Part shown: one piece after another, positions 55,530 through 63,664 of the stretch
How positions within the stretch are numbered: position 1 is the first letter of the stretch
Layout: the number at the start of each line of letters is the position of its first letter
Origin: Paraburkholderia sp. SOS3
Lineage (GTDB): Bacteria > Pseudomonadota > Gammaproteobacteria > Burkholderiales > Burkholderiaceae
Assembly: GCF_001922345.1 (NCBI RefSeq)
Contig: NZ_CP018812.1
Coordinates: 558,001-622,000 of the forward strand
Reading direction: 5' to 3'
Length of the DNA stretch: 64,000 bases
Program-made: the position numbers and the translations under genes
The notes under the pieces: model-generated
Seen by the model: the letters and a program-made list of their open reading frames with translations, nothing else
The model's database searches: none
What the model was told of the DNA's origin: nothing

Positions 55530-56024
55530 ATGAATCGCAGACGCTGCTGTTATGCGCATCGTCAGCCGCCTCGCGGCAGTGCACGAATCACGTTGCACGC
55601 GGTGCTTGTATGCGCGCTTGTTTTCCTGAGCCGCCCCGCGTTCGCGGATTGCTTCGATAGTGCGGCGTCGTACCAGGGTGTGAGCGCGACGATACTGCGC
55701 GCGATTGCCTGGGTGGAGTCGCGTGGCAATCCTGCAGCCGAGCATCGAAACGCAAACGGCTCTGTCGACATCGGCGAATTGCAGATCAATTCGGTACATC
55801 TACGCGAGCTGGCCCGTTTCGGTATCGGCGTGTTGGCGCTTCACGACGAATGTGTGAACGTTTATGTCGCCGCGTGGCACCTAAAGAAAAAGATGATCAA
55901 GTACGGCAACACGTGGGATGCGATCGGCGCGTATCACTCGGAAACGCCGAGGCAACGCGATGCCTACGTACGCTCGATCAAGTCGACGCTGGAGCGCTGG
56001 GGCGTGTTGCCGCTGTCGCGCTGA
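55530..56024 (+). CDS. IagB/IpgF-type lytic transglycosylase
   Basis: 164 aa from the ATG at 55530 after AAAGGA. The signal peptide ends in SRPAFA before DCFDSAA. Catalytic Glu in AIAWVESRGNPAAEHRN, then VDIGELQINS and YVAAWHLKKK; ending and length match IagB/IpgF, which open peptidoglycan for type III secretion assembly. It diverges from the PPxY effector gene. No TTCG-N16-TTCG box was found before it. Confidence 0.9.
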   Translation: MNRRRCCYAHRQPPRGSARITLHAVLVCALVFLSRPAFADCFDSAASYQGVSATILRAIAWVESRGNPAAEHRNANGSVDIGELQINSVHLRELARFGIGVLALHDECVNVYVAAWHLKKKMIKYGNTWDAIGAYHSETPRQRDAYVRSIKSTLERWGVLPLSR

Positions 56025-56041
56025 CGCGACAGCGGCAACAC
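56004..56041. terminator. Perfect 17-base stem hairpin over the transglycosylase stop codon
   Basis: GTGTTGCCGCTGTCGCG and CGCGACAGCGGCAACAC are separated by CTGA, whose TGA is the stop codon of the transglycosylase gene. No T run follows. It lies 43 bases before the Rieske gene and could act as an attenuator, Rho-independent-like end or mRNA stabiliser. Confidence 0.7.
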
Positions 56042-56084
56042 AGCATGCGCGCAATTCACGATATCGCCGAACAGGAAACCGACG

Positions 56085-57125
56085 ATGTTTATCAGGAATG
56101 CTTGGTATGTCGCAGCGTGGAGCGCTGAAGTGGTCGCGGATCGACCTTTCGCGCGCACGCTGCTCGAGGAGCCAGTCGTGCTGTTTCGCGATCCGCAAGG
56201 CCGCGCGCATGCGCTCGCGGACCGCTGTCCCCATCGCTTCGCGCCGCTGCATAAGGGCGATGTGCGCGATGGCACGGTCGGCTGCGCCTATCATGGTCTG
56301 CGCTTCGACGGGACCGGCCGCTGCACGTTGAATCCGCACGGCGACGGCCGTATTCCGGAGGCTGCGCGCGTACGCAGCTATCCGGTGCTCGAGCGTTATG
56401 GAGCGATATGGATCTGGATGGGCGAGCCGGCGCGCGCCGAGGGCGCGCCCGCCGCGCTGCCGGATTTTTCGTTCGTCGATCCCGAGCACAACGAGGTGAG
56501 CACTGGCTATCTGCTGACGCACGCGCACTATCAGTTGAGCGCCGACAATCTGCTGGACCTCAGCCATTTTCAGTATTTGCATCCGGACACGCTCGGCAGC
56601 CCGGCGATTGCGGGCGATCCGGGCCGCTTCAGCGAGTCTGGCGAGACGGTCAGATCGCACCGGCGTACCGAGGCGGAGCAACTGCCGTCGTTCATCGCAC
56701 GCGCATTCGGCGTGCCGGACGGCATGTGCGTCGACCGTCGGTTCGAAGTGCGCTGGGACCCGCCCGGGCTCATGGCGATTGACATTCGCGTGGCGCCAAC
56801 GGGCGTGACGTATGGGCGCGAGTCGCGTTCGGCTCATCTGCTGACGCCCGAGACCTCCGCTAGCACGCACTATTTTTTTGCGTTCGGTCTGCCGAAGACG
56901 CTCGGTCCGGCTGCGCGCACGCTCGTCGACTATGCGCTCGCCGGGCTCGTTACGCCGTTTCGCAATGAAGATCTGCCGATGCTCGAGGCGCAGCAGGCAG
57001 CGCTGGGAGACAGCGGCTTCTGGGAGCGGCAGCCCGTGTTGCTGCCGATCGACGGCGGCGCAATTCGCGCGCGCCGCATCATGGAGCGCAAGCTTGCCGA
57101 GGAGGCGCAATGCTCGAACGCGTGA
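56085..57125 (+). CDS. Rieske non-heme iron oxygenase
   Basis: 346 aa, vanillate O-demethylase-like oxygenase. Rieske ligands C48, H50, C67 and H70 (RCPHRFAPL, CAYHGLRFD). The mononuclear iron site is in DNLLDLSHFQYLHPDTLG (Asp158, His161, His166). It needs an electron-donor reductase, none of which is in the window. It overlaps the MenD-like gene by 16 bases, so the two are translationally coupled. The substrate is unknown. Confidence 0.92.
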   Translation: MFIRNAWYVAAWSAEVVADRPFARTLLEEPVVLFRDPQGRAHALADRCPHRFAPLHKGDVRDGTVGCAYHGLRFDGTGRCTLNPHGDGRIPEAARVRSYPVLERYGAIWIWMGEPARAEGAPAALPDFSFVDPEHNEVSTGYLLTHAHYQLSADNLLDLSHFQYLHPDTLGSPAIAGDPGRFSESGETVRSHRRTEAEQLPSFIARAFGVPDGMCVDRRFEVRWDPPGLMAIDIRVAPTGVTYGRESRSAHLLTPETSASTHYFFAFGLPKTLGPAARTLVDYALAGLVTPFRNEDLPMLEAQQAALGDSGFWERQPVLLPIDGGAIRARRIMERKLAEEAQCSNA

Positions 57126-58960
57126 GTGGCGCAAACGCGCCTGTAACGGCGCCGCTATCCCGCGGTGCGGCGAACCCGGCCGCTCTTGACGGTCCCGCAA
57201 AATTCACCGCCGGCCCGCCGGCGGTGCGCAACCTGAACGAACTGTGGCTCCGCTGCATTCTCGATGTGCTCGCCGGCACGGGCGTGCGGCGCGCGGTGCT
57301 GTGCCCTGGCGGGCGCTCGTCGGCGATGGTGATGGCCGTGCACGGCGATCCGCGCTTTGCCGATACGCTTGTCTTTGCTGACGAGCGCAGCGCCGCGTAC
57401 GCCGCGGTCGGCATGATGAAGGCCACGGGCGAACCGGTGCTGATGGTCACGACATCGGGTTCCGCGGTGGCGAACGCGGTGCCGGCGCTGACCGAAGCCG
57501 ACGAGTGCGGGTTGCCGCTCCTGCTGTTGACCTGCGATCGTCCGCGCGCGTTGCGCAACAGCGGCTTCGGCCAGATGATCGATCACCTCGGCGCGTGCCG
57601 TGCGTTCGTTCGTGCGAATGTCGATCTGCACGATCCGGTCGCGGACCGTGCCGCGCTCGCCGCGCTGCGGCGCGACGTGGCCGCGGTGCTGGCCGAAGCG
57701 CACGGCGTGCGTCCCGGCCCGGTGCACGTGAATATCCCGCTTGCGGGCCGCTATGATGCGACCGAACCGCATCCGGTGCCAGCCGATGTGCTGCATGAAG
57801 CCGGCCATGCGGAGGCGCCGCCTGCGCCGCCACCGCGAGAGGGCAACAACATCGGCGCACTTGCGGCCCGGCTCGGTCTGCGTCCGGGGATGCGCGCGCT
57901 GGTGGTGGCCGGGCCCGACTGCGACGTGCCGCTCGCGTGGCTCACGGAGTTCGTTCGCGAGTCTGGTTTACCGGTTCTGGCTGACACCGGCAGCGGCTTG
58001 CGCGGCAGCGGGTTCGAGCACGTGCTCAATGGCCACGACGCGCTTGCGTTGCGGCGCGCGGTGACGCGCGAGCCCCCCGAGCTGCTGATCCGCTTCGGCC
58101 TCGCGCCGGTGATGCCCGTGGTGCAGGACTACCTCGAAGCGCACCCGTGCCCGACGATCAAGGTGTCCGCGGCGCGCCGCGAACGCGACTATCTGCATCC
58201 GCGCTTCGAGCCGCTCATCGGGCCTGTACGCGCCGAGTTGCGCGAACTCGCGGCCGCGCTTGCGGACGGCGACGAACGATGGCGTCGCGAATGGCAGGCG
58301 GCGGCAAGCGAAGCCGCGGCGGTGCGCCGCGAGGCGGTGGAAGGACTCGACTGGGGCGAGCTGCCGGCGATGCGCGAACTCTACGCGCACGACGGCTTCG
58401 CGTTTCTACATCTCGGCAATTCGATGTCGATCCGGCACGCCGATCTGTTGTACGACACGCGGTCGAATCGGCAGGCCGTCTATGCGAATCGCGGCGTCTG
58501 GGGGATCGACGGTACGCTCAGCACCTTCCTCGGCGAGGCGCGCGCCCGCGCAGACGCCGGCATGCTCGTGCTCGGCGATCAGGCATTCCTGCACGATTTG
58601 CCAGCGCTTGCCACCGCGCAGCGCATCACGACGCCAGCATGCGTGTGCGTGCTCGACAACGGCGGTGGCGCAATCTTCGACTTTCTGCCGCTTGCCCGGT
58701 TGCGCGGCTACGAAACCGCGATTCGCAATCCTTATGCCTTCGACACCTCGCGCATGGCGTCGGCGTTCGGCTTGTGGCACGCGCGTGCATCCAACCGCGA
58801 GGAACTGCGAGCGGCACTCGATGCGGCGTGTACGCGCGCCGGCGTCACCGTGCTGGAGGTGCGCGTCGAGCCGTCGTCAGGGGTGACCGGCATGCGCCAG
58901 GTGGCCCTTGCGTTGCGGGCTGCCGTCTTCGCTACGTCACGAGGTGTACTGAGTTCATGA
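57110..58960 (+). CDS. MenD-like thiamine-diphosphate enzyme
   Basis: 616 aa. N-terminal pyrimidine domain: LCPGGRSSAMVMAV and FADERSAAYAAVGMMKATG with the cofactor-activating Glu. C-terminal pyrophosphate domain: VYANRGVWGIDGTLSTFLGEA and LDNGGGAIFDFLPLAR, both MenD hallmarks. No other menaquinone gene is present, and Burkholderia use ubiquinone, so it probably performs a 2-oxoacid addition in another pathway. Its stop overlaps the start of the next gene (ATGA). Confidence 0.85.
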   Translation: MLERVSGANAPVTAPLSRGAANPAALDGPAKFTAGPPAVRNLNELWLRCILDVLAGTGVRRAVLCPGGRSSAMVMAVHGDPRFADTLVFADERSAAYAAVGMMKATGEPVLMVTTSGSAVANAVPALTEADECGLPLLLLTCDRPRALRNSGFGQMIDHLGACRAFVRANVDLHDPVADRAALAALRRDVAAVLAEAHGVRPGPVHVNIPLAGRYDATEPHPVPADVLHEAGHAEAPPAPPPREGNNIGALAARLGLRPGMRALVVAGPDCDVPLAWLTEFVRESGLPVLADTGSGLRGSGFEHVLNGHDALALRRAVTREPPELLIRFGLAPVMPVVQDYLEAHPCPTIKVSAARRERDYLHPRFEPLIGPVRAELRELAAALADGDERWRREWQAAASEAAAVRREAVEGLDWGELPAMRELYAHDGFAFLHLGNSMSIRHADLLYDTRSNRQAVYANRGVWGIDGTLSTFLGEARARADAGMLVLGDQAFLHDLPALATAQRITTPACVCVLDNGGGAIFDFLPLARLRGYETAIRNPYAFDTSRMASAFGLWHARASNREELRAALDAACTRAGVTVLEVRVEPSSGVTGMRQVALALRAAVFATSRGVLSS

Positions 58961-60300
58961 GCTGCAATTTCAATCATCGAATGGCGCGTCAACTGCGCTT
59001 TCTCGGCGCGGCCGAGCCCGACAGCGTGTTTCTCGACGATCTGCAGCAGCTGATCGACATCACGCGCACCACCGCTCGCGTGCGCGCGACGCGACGGCGC
59101 GGCGAGCCGCTGCGCATGCTGCTGCTCGGCTACGTCGGCGCCGGCAACACGGGTGCGGATCTGCGCGCGATCGAAATCATCCGGCAGATGCGGCGCCTTT
59201 TCGCCGGGCGCACGCTCGACATTGCGCTATTCGGCTGCGGCGATCTGATCGATCATCCGGTACTCGCGTCGGTCGAACGGCTGCAGCCCGAGTCGCTGTA
59301 TGTGCCGGACGCGCTCGATGCCGCGCTGCGGCGCTTCGACGTGGTGCTCAATGTGGAGGGCTCGACGTACACGTCCAAGTTTTCCGATGCGCTCGCCGGC
59401 ATGTTGATCGGCGGCGTGGCGTTTGCCGACGCACACGGTGCGCTCGCCTGCGCATACGGCGTCGATGCGGGCGCGATGACGCCGCGGCTCGCGCGCTTCG
59501 CGGCGGTGAACGCCGCGCGCGCCGCCGTGTTCTGCCGCAGCGCGGGCGCTGCGCGCCAACTGGCGGCGCTCGGCATCGACACGCGCATGGGGGCCGACAG
59601 TGCATGGGGGTTCCGCGCCACGCAACCGGCAGCGCGCGAAGCCCCCTATGCGGCGCTCTGTCCCAACAACCCGTACTGGTGGCCCGTGCAGACCGATGTG
59701 CGCCGGGCGTATCGGCTCGACGGCAGCGACGTCCAGTCGCCGTTGCGTCACGGGCCGCTTACGTTTCATACGTGGGACGACGAGCGTGCGCGGCGCTTTT
59801 CCGCCTATAAGGCCAGCTTTGCCATGTTGGCGGCCGGGTTGCGCGCGCAAGGCATCGAGCCTGTGCTGGTCGCGATGGAGCGCCTCGATCTGGCGGCTTG
59901 CGACGAAATCGCCGCACTGCTGCCGTTTCCGGTGCGCATCGTCGCACGCGGGCGCGAGACGCTCGATGCGGTGGCCGCCACGGTCGGTCATGCGCGCTGT
60001 GTGGTGACCACGCGCTTTCATGCGGCGGTGCTGGCCATCGCGCACGGCGTGCCGGCTGTCGGCGTGTCGATGGATGAGCGCATCGAGCAGTTGTTCGACG
60101 AAGCGGGCGTGAGCGGCTGGAATTTCAGTTGCGACGATCCGCATTTCGGCGCACGGGCGCTGGCGCGCCTCGCATCGTGCGCCGGCGATCGCGAGCGTCT
60201 ACGCGGCGCGTACGAGCGATTCGCCGCCGTGCAGCGGCAACGTTTCGACGACATGGGCCGGGCGCTGCGCGCGTCCGTCGACGCGTTCGTCGATCATTGA
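58957..60300 (+). CDS. Polysaccharide pyruvyl transferase-family protein
   Basis: 447 aa. PF04230-type features: LLLGYVGAGNTGADLRAIEIIRQM near the N-terminus, NVEGSTYTSKFSDALAGML, and CVVTTRFHAAVLAIAHGVPAVGVSMDERI near the C-terminus, which holds the conserved RFH. Such enzymes move a pyruvyl group from PEP to a sugar; some act on other acceptors. Third gene of the overlapping Rieske-MenD-like operon. Confidence 0.88.
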   Translation: MSCNFNHRMARQLRFLGAAEPDSVFLDDLQQLIDITRTTARVRATRRRGEPLRMLLLGYVGAGNTGADLRAIEIIRQMRRLFAGRTLDIALFGCGDLIDHPVLASVERLQPESLYVPDALDAALRRFDVVLNVEGSTYTSKFSDALAGMLIGGVAFADAHGALACAYGVDAGAMTPRLARFAAVNAARAAVFCRSAGAARQLAALGIDTRMGADSAWGFRATQPAAREAPYAALCPNNPYWWPVQTDVRRAYRLDGSDVQSPLRHGPLTFHTWDDERARRFSAYKASFAMLAAGLRAQGIEPVLVAMERLDLAACDEIAALLPFPVRIVARGRETLDAVAATVGHARCVVTTRFHAAVLAIAHGVPAVGVSMDERIEQLFDEAGVSGWNFSCDDPHFGARALARLASCAGDRERLRGAYERFAAVQRQRFDDMGRALRASVDAFVDH

Positions 60301-60342
60301 AGGCACGCCGCGCCCGTTGCGATTCCCGCCACGGCACGGCCG

Positions 60343-60371
60343 CGCGGCTCGCGCGCAAGTCGCGAGCCGCG
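60343..60371. terminator. Hairpin between convergent genes
   Basis: CGCGGCTCGCG and CGCGAGCCGCG pair perfectly around a 7-base loop, between the ends of the pyruvyl transferase and harpin-like genes. It could stop both; no T run. Confidence 0.55.
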
Positions 60372-60378
60372 ACCGTTG

Positions 60379-61008
60379 CTACATGAGGTTGTGCAGAATC
60401 GAGCCGCCCGGGTTCAGCAGATTGAGCCCGGACCCCATCACACTGCCGAACGAGTGGCTGACCGTCGGGTCGAGCAGCGTGCTCACCGGATTCGGCAACA
60501 GGCCGCCGAGGGAAAACACCTGTGCCGCGTCGTACTCGCGACCGGCCTTCTTCGGATCGGACGAGTCGCCATCGAGCGCGCCCCCCGTCTGGTTCGCGAT
60601 CGCATAAGCGCCGGCCGACGTGCCCGTATGCCCTTTCGACGTGAAGTCGTACTCGTGCGCAGCCGGTCCTTGGGTCAACAGTTGCGAGGCCTGCTGCTTC
60701 GTGATTTCGCCGCGATTGATAGCCATCTGCAAGTTGTTGATCACATCCTTCTTCTTTTTCGGGTCGTTCGCGTTCTTGTCGAACTGCGCGGCGGCGTCCG
60801 GATTCTTGCTCTTCCACGCATCGAGCGCGGACTGGTACTGCGGGTTGTTCTCTCCGGGCGTCATCGAGTTCTGCATATACGTCATCACCTGCGTGGTGTA
60901 CTTGTCGATGTATTTCTGCGCCTCGTCGCCGAGCTTGTTACTGTAGTCGGCGATGTTGTTCATCATGTCGCTCATGCCGGGCATGCTGGTTGGAATGTCG
61001 ATAGACAT
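60379..61008 (-). CDS. Harpin-like putative type III secreted protein
   Basis: 209 aa, family not recognised. It has no Cys, is rich in Gly, Asn, Gln, Ser and Met, and begins MSIDIPTSMPGMSDMMNNIA, features shared with harpins and other type III substrates. The middle (DPKKKKDVINNLQMAINRGEITKQQASQLL) is helical and the end (PTVSHSFGSVMGSGLNLLNPGGSI) is Gly-rich. A perfect hrpII box with -10 stands upstream, which strongly supports HrpB control. Translocator or helper role is speculative. Confidence 0.65.
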   Translation of the reverse strand: MSIDIPTSMPGMSDMMNNIADYSNKLGDEAQKYIDKYTTQVMTYMQNSMTPGENNPQYQSALDAWKSKNPDAAAQFDKNANDPKKKKDVINNLQMAINRGEITKQQASQLLTQGPAAHEYDFTSKGHTGTSAGAYAIANQTGGALDGDSSDPKKAGREYDAAQVFSLGGLLPNPVSTLLDPTVSHSFGSVMGSGLNLLNPGGSILHNLM

Positions 61009-61077
61009 TGCGTCCTCACGGTTGGTTGAAAGACAGTCGTGCGTGACCGCGGCGGCCCGCAGGCGCGCACGTCGCCC

Positions 61078-61138
61078 AATCTATCGGGGTGCGAAAACAG
61101 GTCCCTTGCCGCTACGAAGACACTGCGTCCCACACGAA
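61078..61138 (-). promoter_or_regulatory. hrpII box and -10 of the harpin-like gene
   Basis: Minus strand: TTCG-N16-TTCG at 61138-61115, then after 31 bases TAGATT (TANNNT) at 61083-61078. The gene starts 69 bases later. Confidence 0.82.
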
Positions 61139-61266
61139 TCGCACGCTGCACGGCCGCATGACACCCGCTTTTTTTTCAGGATAATCTTGCCGTGCTTTCC
61201 GGCGTGGACGATGCGCGCGGCCGTGAAGAGAGGGCATGGGCGATCGCATCGGATGCCGGAGCGAAC

Positions 61267-62169
61267 ATGGAAGTGAAGTGGATCGAGGACTTCGTTGCCC
61301 TCGCGCAATATCAGAGCTTTTCGCGCGCTGCGGACATGCGCAACGTTACGCAATCGGGATTCAGCCGGCGCATCCAGGCGCTCGAGCAGTGGGTCGGCGC
61401 CGATCTGATCGATCGCGGCAGCTACCCGTTGACGCTTACGCCGGCAGGCCGCCTCTTCAAGGAGGCGGCCGACGACATCCTGCGCAAGCTGTTCGACACG
61501 CGCTCCATCATCCGGATGGACCAGCGCATGCCCGGAACCGGCCTGCAAATTGCCGCCGGACATACGATCGCCGTCGGTTTCGTGCCCGCGTGGCTCGATT
61601 CGCTGCAGGATCGCTTCAAGGACCTGCGCGTGCGCGTGGTTCCGACCAACGTTCACGATTCGATCGTGATGCTCGTCAACGGCAACTGCGAACTCATGCT
61701 CGCGTACGAGCACCCGGAACTGCCACTGCATCTCGATCCCGCGCGCTACGAATATCGGACCGTGGGACACGACGTATTCATGCCGGTACGGCGCGCGAGC
61801 GGCCGCACGGGGTCCGATATGCGGCTGCCCGGCACGGCGGAGCGTCCGGTGCCCCTGATCGCTTACAGCGCGTCGACCTATTTCGGCCGCTGTCACGCAC
61901 TACTGTTGCGTCATGCCGGCACGAGCGCGGCGTTGCAGCCGCTTTTCGAGTCCGACATGGCGGACGTGCTCAAGCAGATGGTGCTGAACGGGGCGGGTAT
62001 CGCATGGCTACCGAAGAGCCTGATCGAAAGCGAGCTCGAGGACGGCGTGCTCGAGCCCGCCGGCGAGCGCCGCTGGATGCTCGATCTCGAACTGCGCGTC
62101 TATCGCGACCGCGGCAACACCGCGCCGTTGCTGGCCGACCTGTGGCATCACATCGCCGCCGCGAACTGA
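61267..62169 (+). CDS. LysR-family regulator, HypT-like
   Basis: 300 aa from the ATG at 61267. MEVKWIEDFVALAQYQSFSRAADMRNVTQSGFSRRIQAL is typical of the HypT/YjiE branch. Sensor domain to the end. Upstream of the symporter and racemase genes on the same strand, with LysR-type palindromes between, so it likely controls them. Confidence 0.92.
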   Translation: MEVKWIEDFVALAQYQSFSRAADMRNVTQSGFSRRIQALEQWVGADLIDRGSYPLTLTPAGRLFKEAADDILRKLFDTRSIIRMDQRMPGTGLQIAAGHTIAVGFVPAWLDSLQDRFKDLRVRVVPTNVHDSIVMLVNGNCELMLAYEHPELPLHLDPARYEYRTVGHDVFMPVRRASGRTGSDMRLPGTAERPVPLIAYSASTYFGRCHALLLRHAGTSAALQPLFESDMADVLKQMVLNGAGIAWLPKSLIESELEDGVLEPAGERRWMLDLELRVYRDRGNTAPLLADLWHHIAAAN

Positions 62170-62180
62170 CTTCGCATGGT

Positions 62181-62279
62181 TATGCGAGCGCCGCATAGCT
62201 CGATGCAAGCACCGCATCCCGCGAATTTTGTTCGCCTCTAGTATCCGTACTGTCTTCCGGTGTCATGGCTATGACACCG
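62181..62279. promoter_or_regulatory. LysR-type sites before the symporter gene
   Basis: TATGCG-N5-CGCATA (62181-62197) holds a T-N11-A core. A second inverted repeat, CGGTGTCAT-N4-ATGACACCG, is at 62258-62279. A weak -10 TAGTAT (62239-62244) without a good -35 lies between, as for an activated promoter. Confidence 0.6.
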
Positions 62280-62361
62280 AGGAGGAGACCATCGATGCGC
62301 GATCCGGTAACCGATCGTGCACGGGGCGCTTGCGCCCGCAACAACCGGATAGAAGAGGACA

Positions 62362-63645
62362 ATGATGAAAAGCCGTCTCACACTGCAGATCGCCGCGGGC
62401 ATGGTGCTAGGGGTGATCGTGGGCTATGCCTGTCATGTCGGCGCCGCCGACGCCGCGTCGGCCAGGACGATCGCCGGATACTTCACCATCATCACCGATA
62501 TTTTTCTGCGCCTCATCAAGATGATCATCGCGCCGCTCGTGTTTGCCACGCTTGTCGCGGGACTGGCGGGCATGGACAGCGGCGATGAGGTGGGACGCAT
62601 CGGTTTGCGCACCATCGGATGGTTCGTCGTCGCGTCGCTGTTCTCGCTTGCGCTCGGGCTCGTACTTGCCAATACGCTGCAGCCGGGCGCTGCGCTGCAC
62701 ATGAGTGCGAGCGGCACGGACGTCAGTACCGGCCTGAACACGGCCGGACTCAACTTCAAGGACGTGGTCGAACACGCGTTCCCGACGAGCCTGCTCGACG
62801 CGATGGCGCGCAACGACATCTTGCAGATTCTCGTCTTCTCCGTGTTCTTCGGCGTGGGCCTGAGCGCGCTCAAGCGCGACCCGCGCGTGCAGGCGATCGT
62901 GCACGCGGTCGACGGGCTGGTCTCGGTGATGCTGCGGCTAACCGGCTATGTCATGCGCGCGGCGCCCATCGGCGTGTTCGGCGCGATCGCGTCGGCCGTC
63001 ACCTTGCGCGGCCTCGACGTGCTGTTTACCTACGGCAAGCTGATCGGTTCGTTCTATGTCGGCCTCGTGCTGTTGTGGGCCGTGCTGATCGGTCTCGGCT
63101 ATGCGTTCCTGGGCCGGCGCGTGTTCACGCTACTGAAGTGTGTGCGCGAGCCCGCGATGCTGGCCTTCTCGACGGCGAGTAGCGAAGCCGCTTATCCGCG
63201 TCTGCTCGAACAGCTGGAGCGCTTTGGCGTCAGCAAGAAGGTCGCGGGCTTCACGTTGCCGCTCGGCTATGCCTTCAATCTCGACGGCTCGATGATGTAC
63301 CAGTCGTTCGCGGCGATCTTTATCGCGCAGGCGTTCGGCATGGACATGCCGCTGTCGCAGCAGATACTGATGCTGCTCGTGCTGATGCTGAGCAGCAAGG
63401 GCATGGCAAGCGTGCCGCGCGGCTCGGTGGTCGTGGTGGCCGCGGTTGCGCCGCTCTTCCATCTGCCGGCCGAGGGCGTCGTGCTGGTGCTGGCGGTGGA
63501 CCAGATTCTGGACATGGGTCGCACGATGACGAACGTGATCGGCAACAGCGTGGCGACCGCGGTGATCGCGAAGTGGGAGGCACGGCGTGCCGGCGCGCGG
63601 GCGAGCGAGGGCGCGCAGTTCGAGCAGTTGCAAGGCGAGGCCTGA
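62362..63645 (+). CDS. Dicarboxylate/amino acid:cation symporter
   Basis: 427 aa inner-membrane DAACS carrier (DctA/GltP type) taking up C4-dicarboxylates, glutamate or aspartate with protons or sodium. Motifs: FLRLIKMIIAPLVFATLV, the serine-rich loop FSTASSEAAYPRLLEQL, GYAFNLDGSMMYQSFAA, and DQILDMGRTMTNVIGNSVAT in the substrate-binding helix. AGAGGA precedes the ATG. The racemase behind it argues for aspartate or glutamate. Confidence 0.93.
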   Translation: MMKSRLTLQIAAGMVLGVIVGYACHVGAADAASARTIAGYFTIITDIFLRLIKMIIAPLVFATLVAGLAGMDSGDEVGRIGLRTIGWFVVASLFSLALGLVLANTLQPGAALHMSASGTDVSTGLNTAGLNFKDVVEHAFPTSLLDAMARNDILQILVFSVFFGVGLSALKRDPRVQAIVHAVDGLVSVMLRLTGYVMRAAPIGVFGAIASAVTLRGLDVLFTYGKLIGSFYVGLVLLWAVLIGLGYAFLGRRVFTLLKCVREPAMLAFSTASSEAAYPRLLEQLERFGVSKKVAGFTLPLGYAFNLDGSMMYQSFAAIFIAQAFGMDMPLSQQILMLLVLMLSSKGMASVPRGSVVVVAAVAPLFHLPAEGVVLVLAVDQILDMGRTMTNVIGNSVATAVIAKWEARRAGARASEGAQFEQLQGEA

Positions 63646-63664
63646 ACCCTCCGGAACCCGCACC

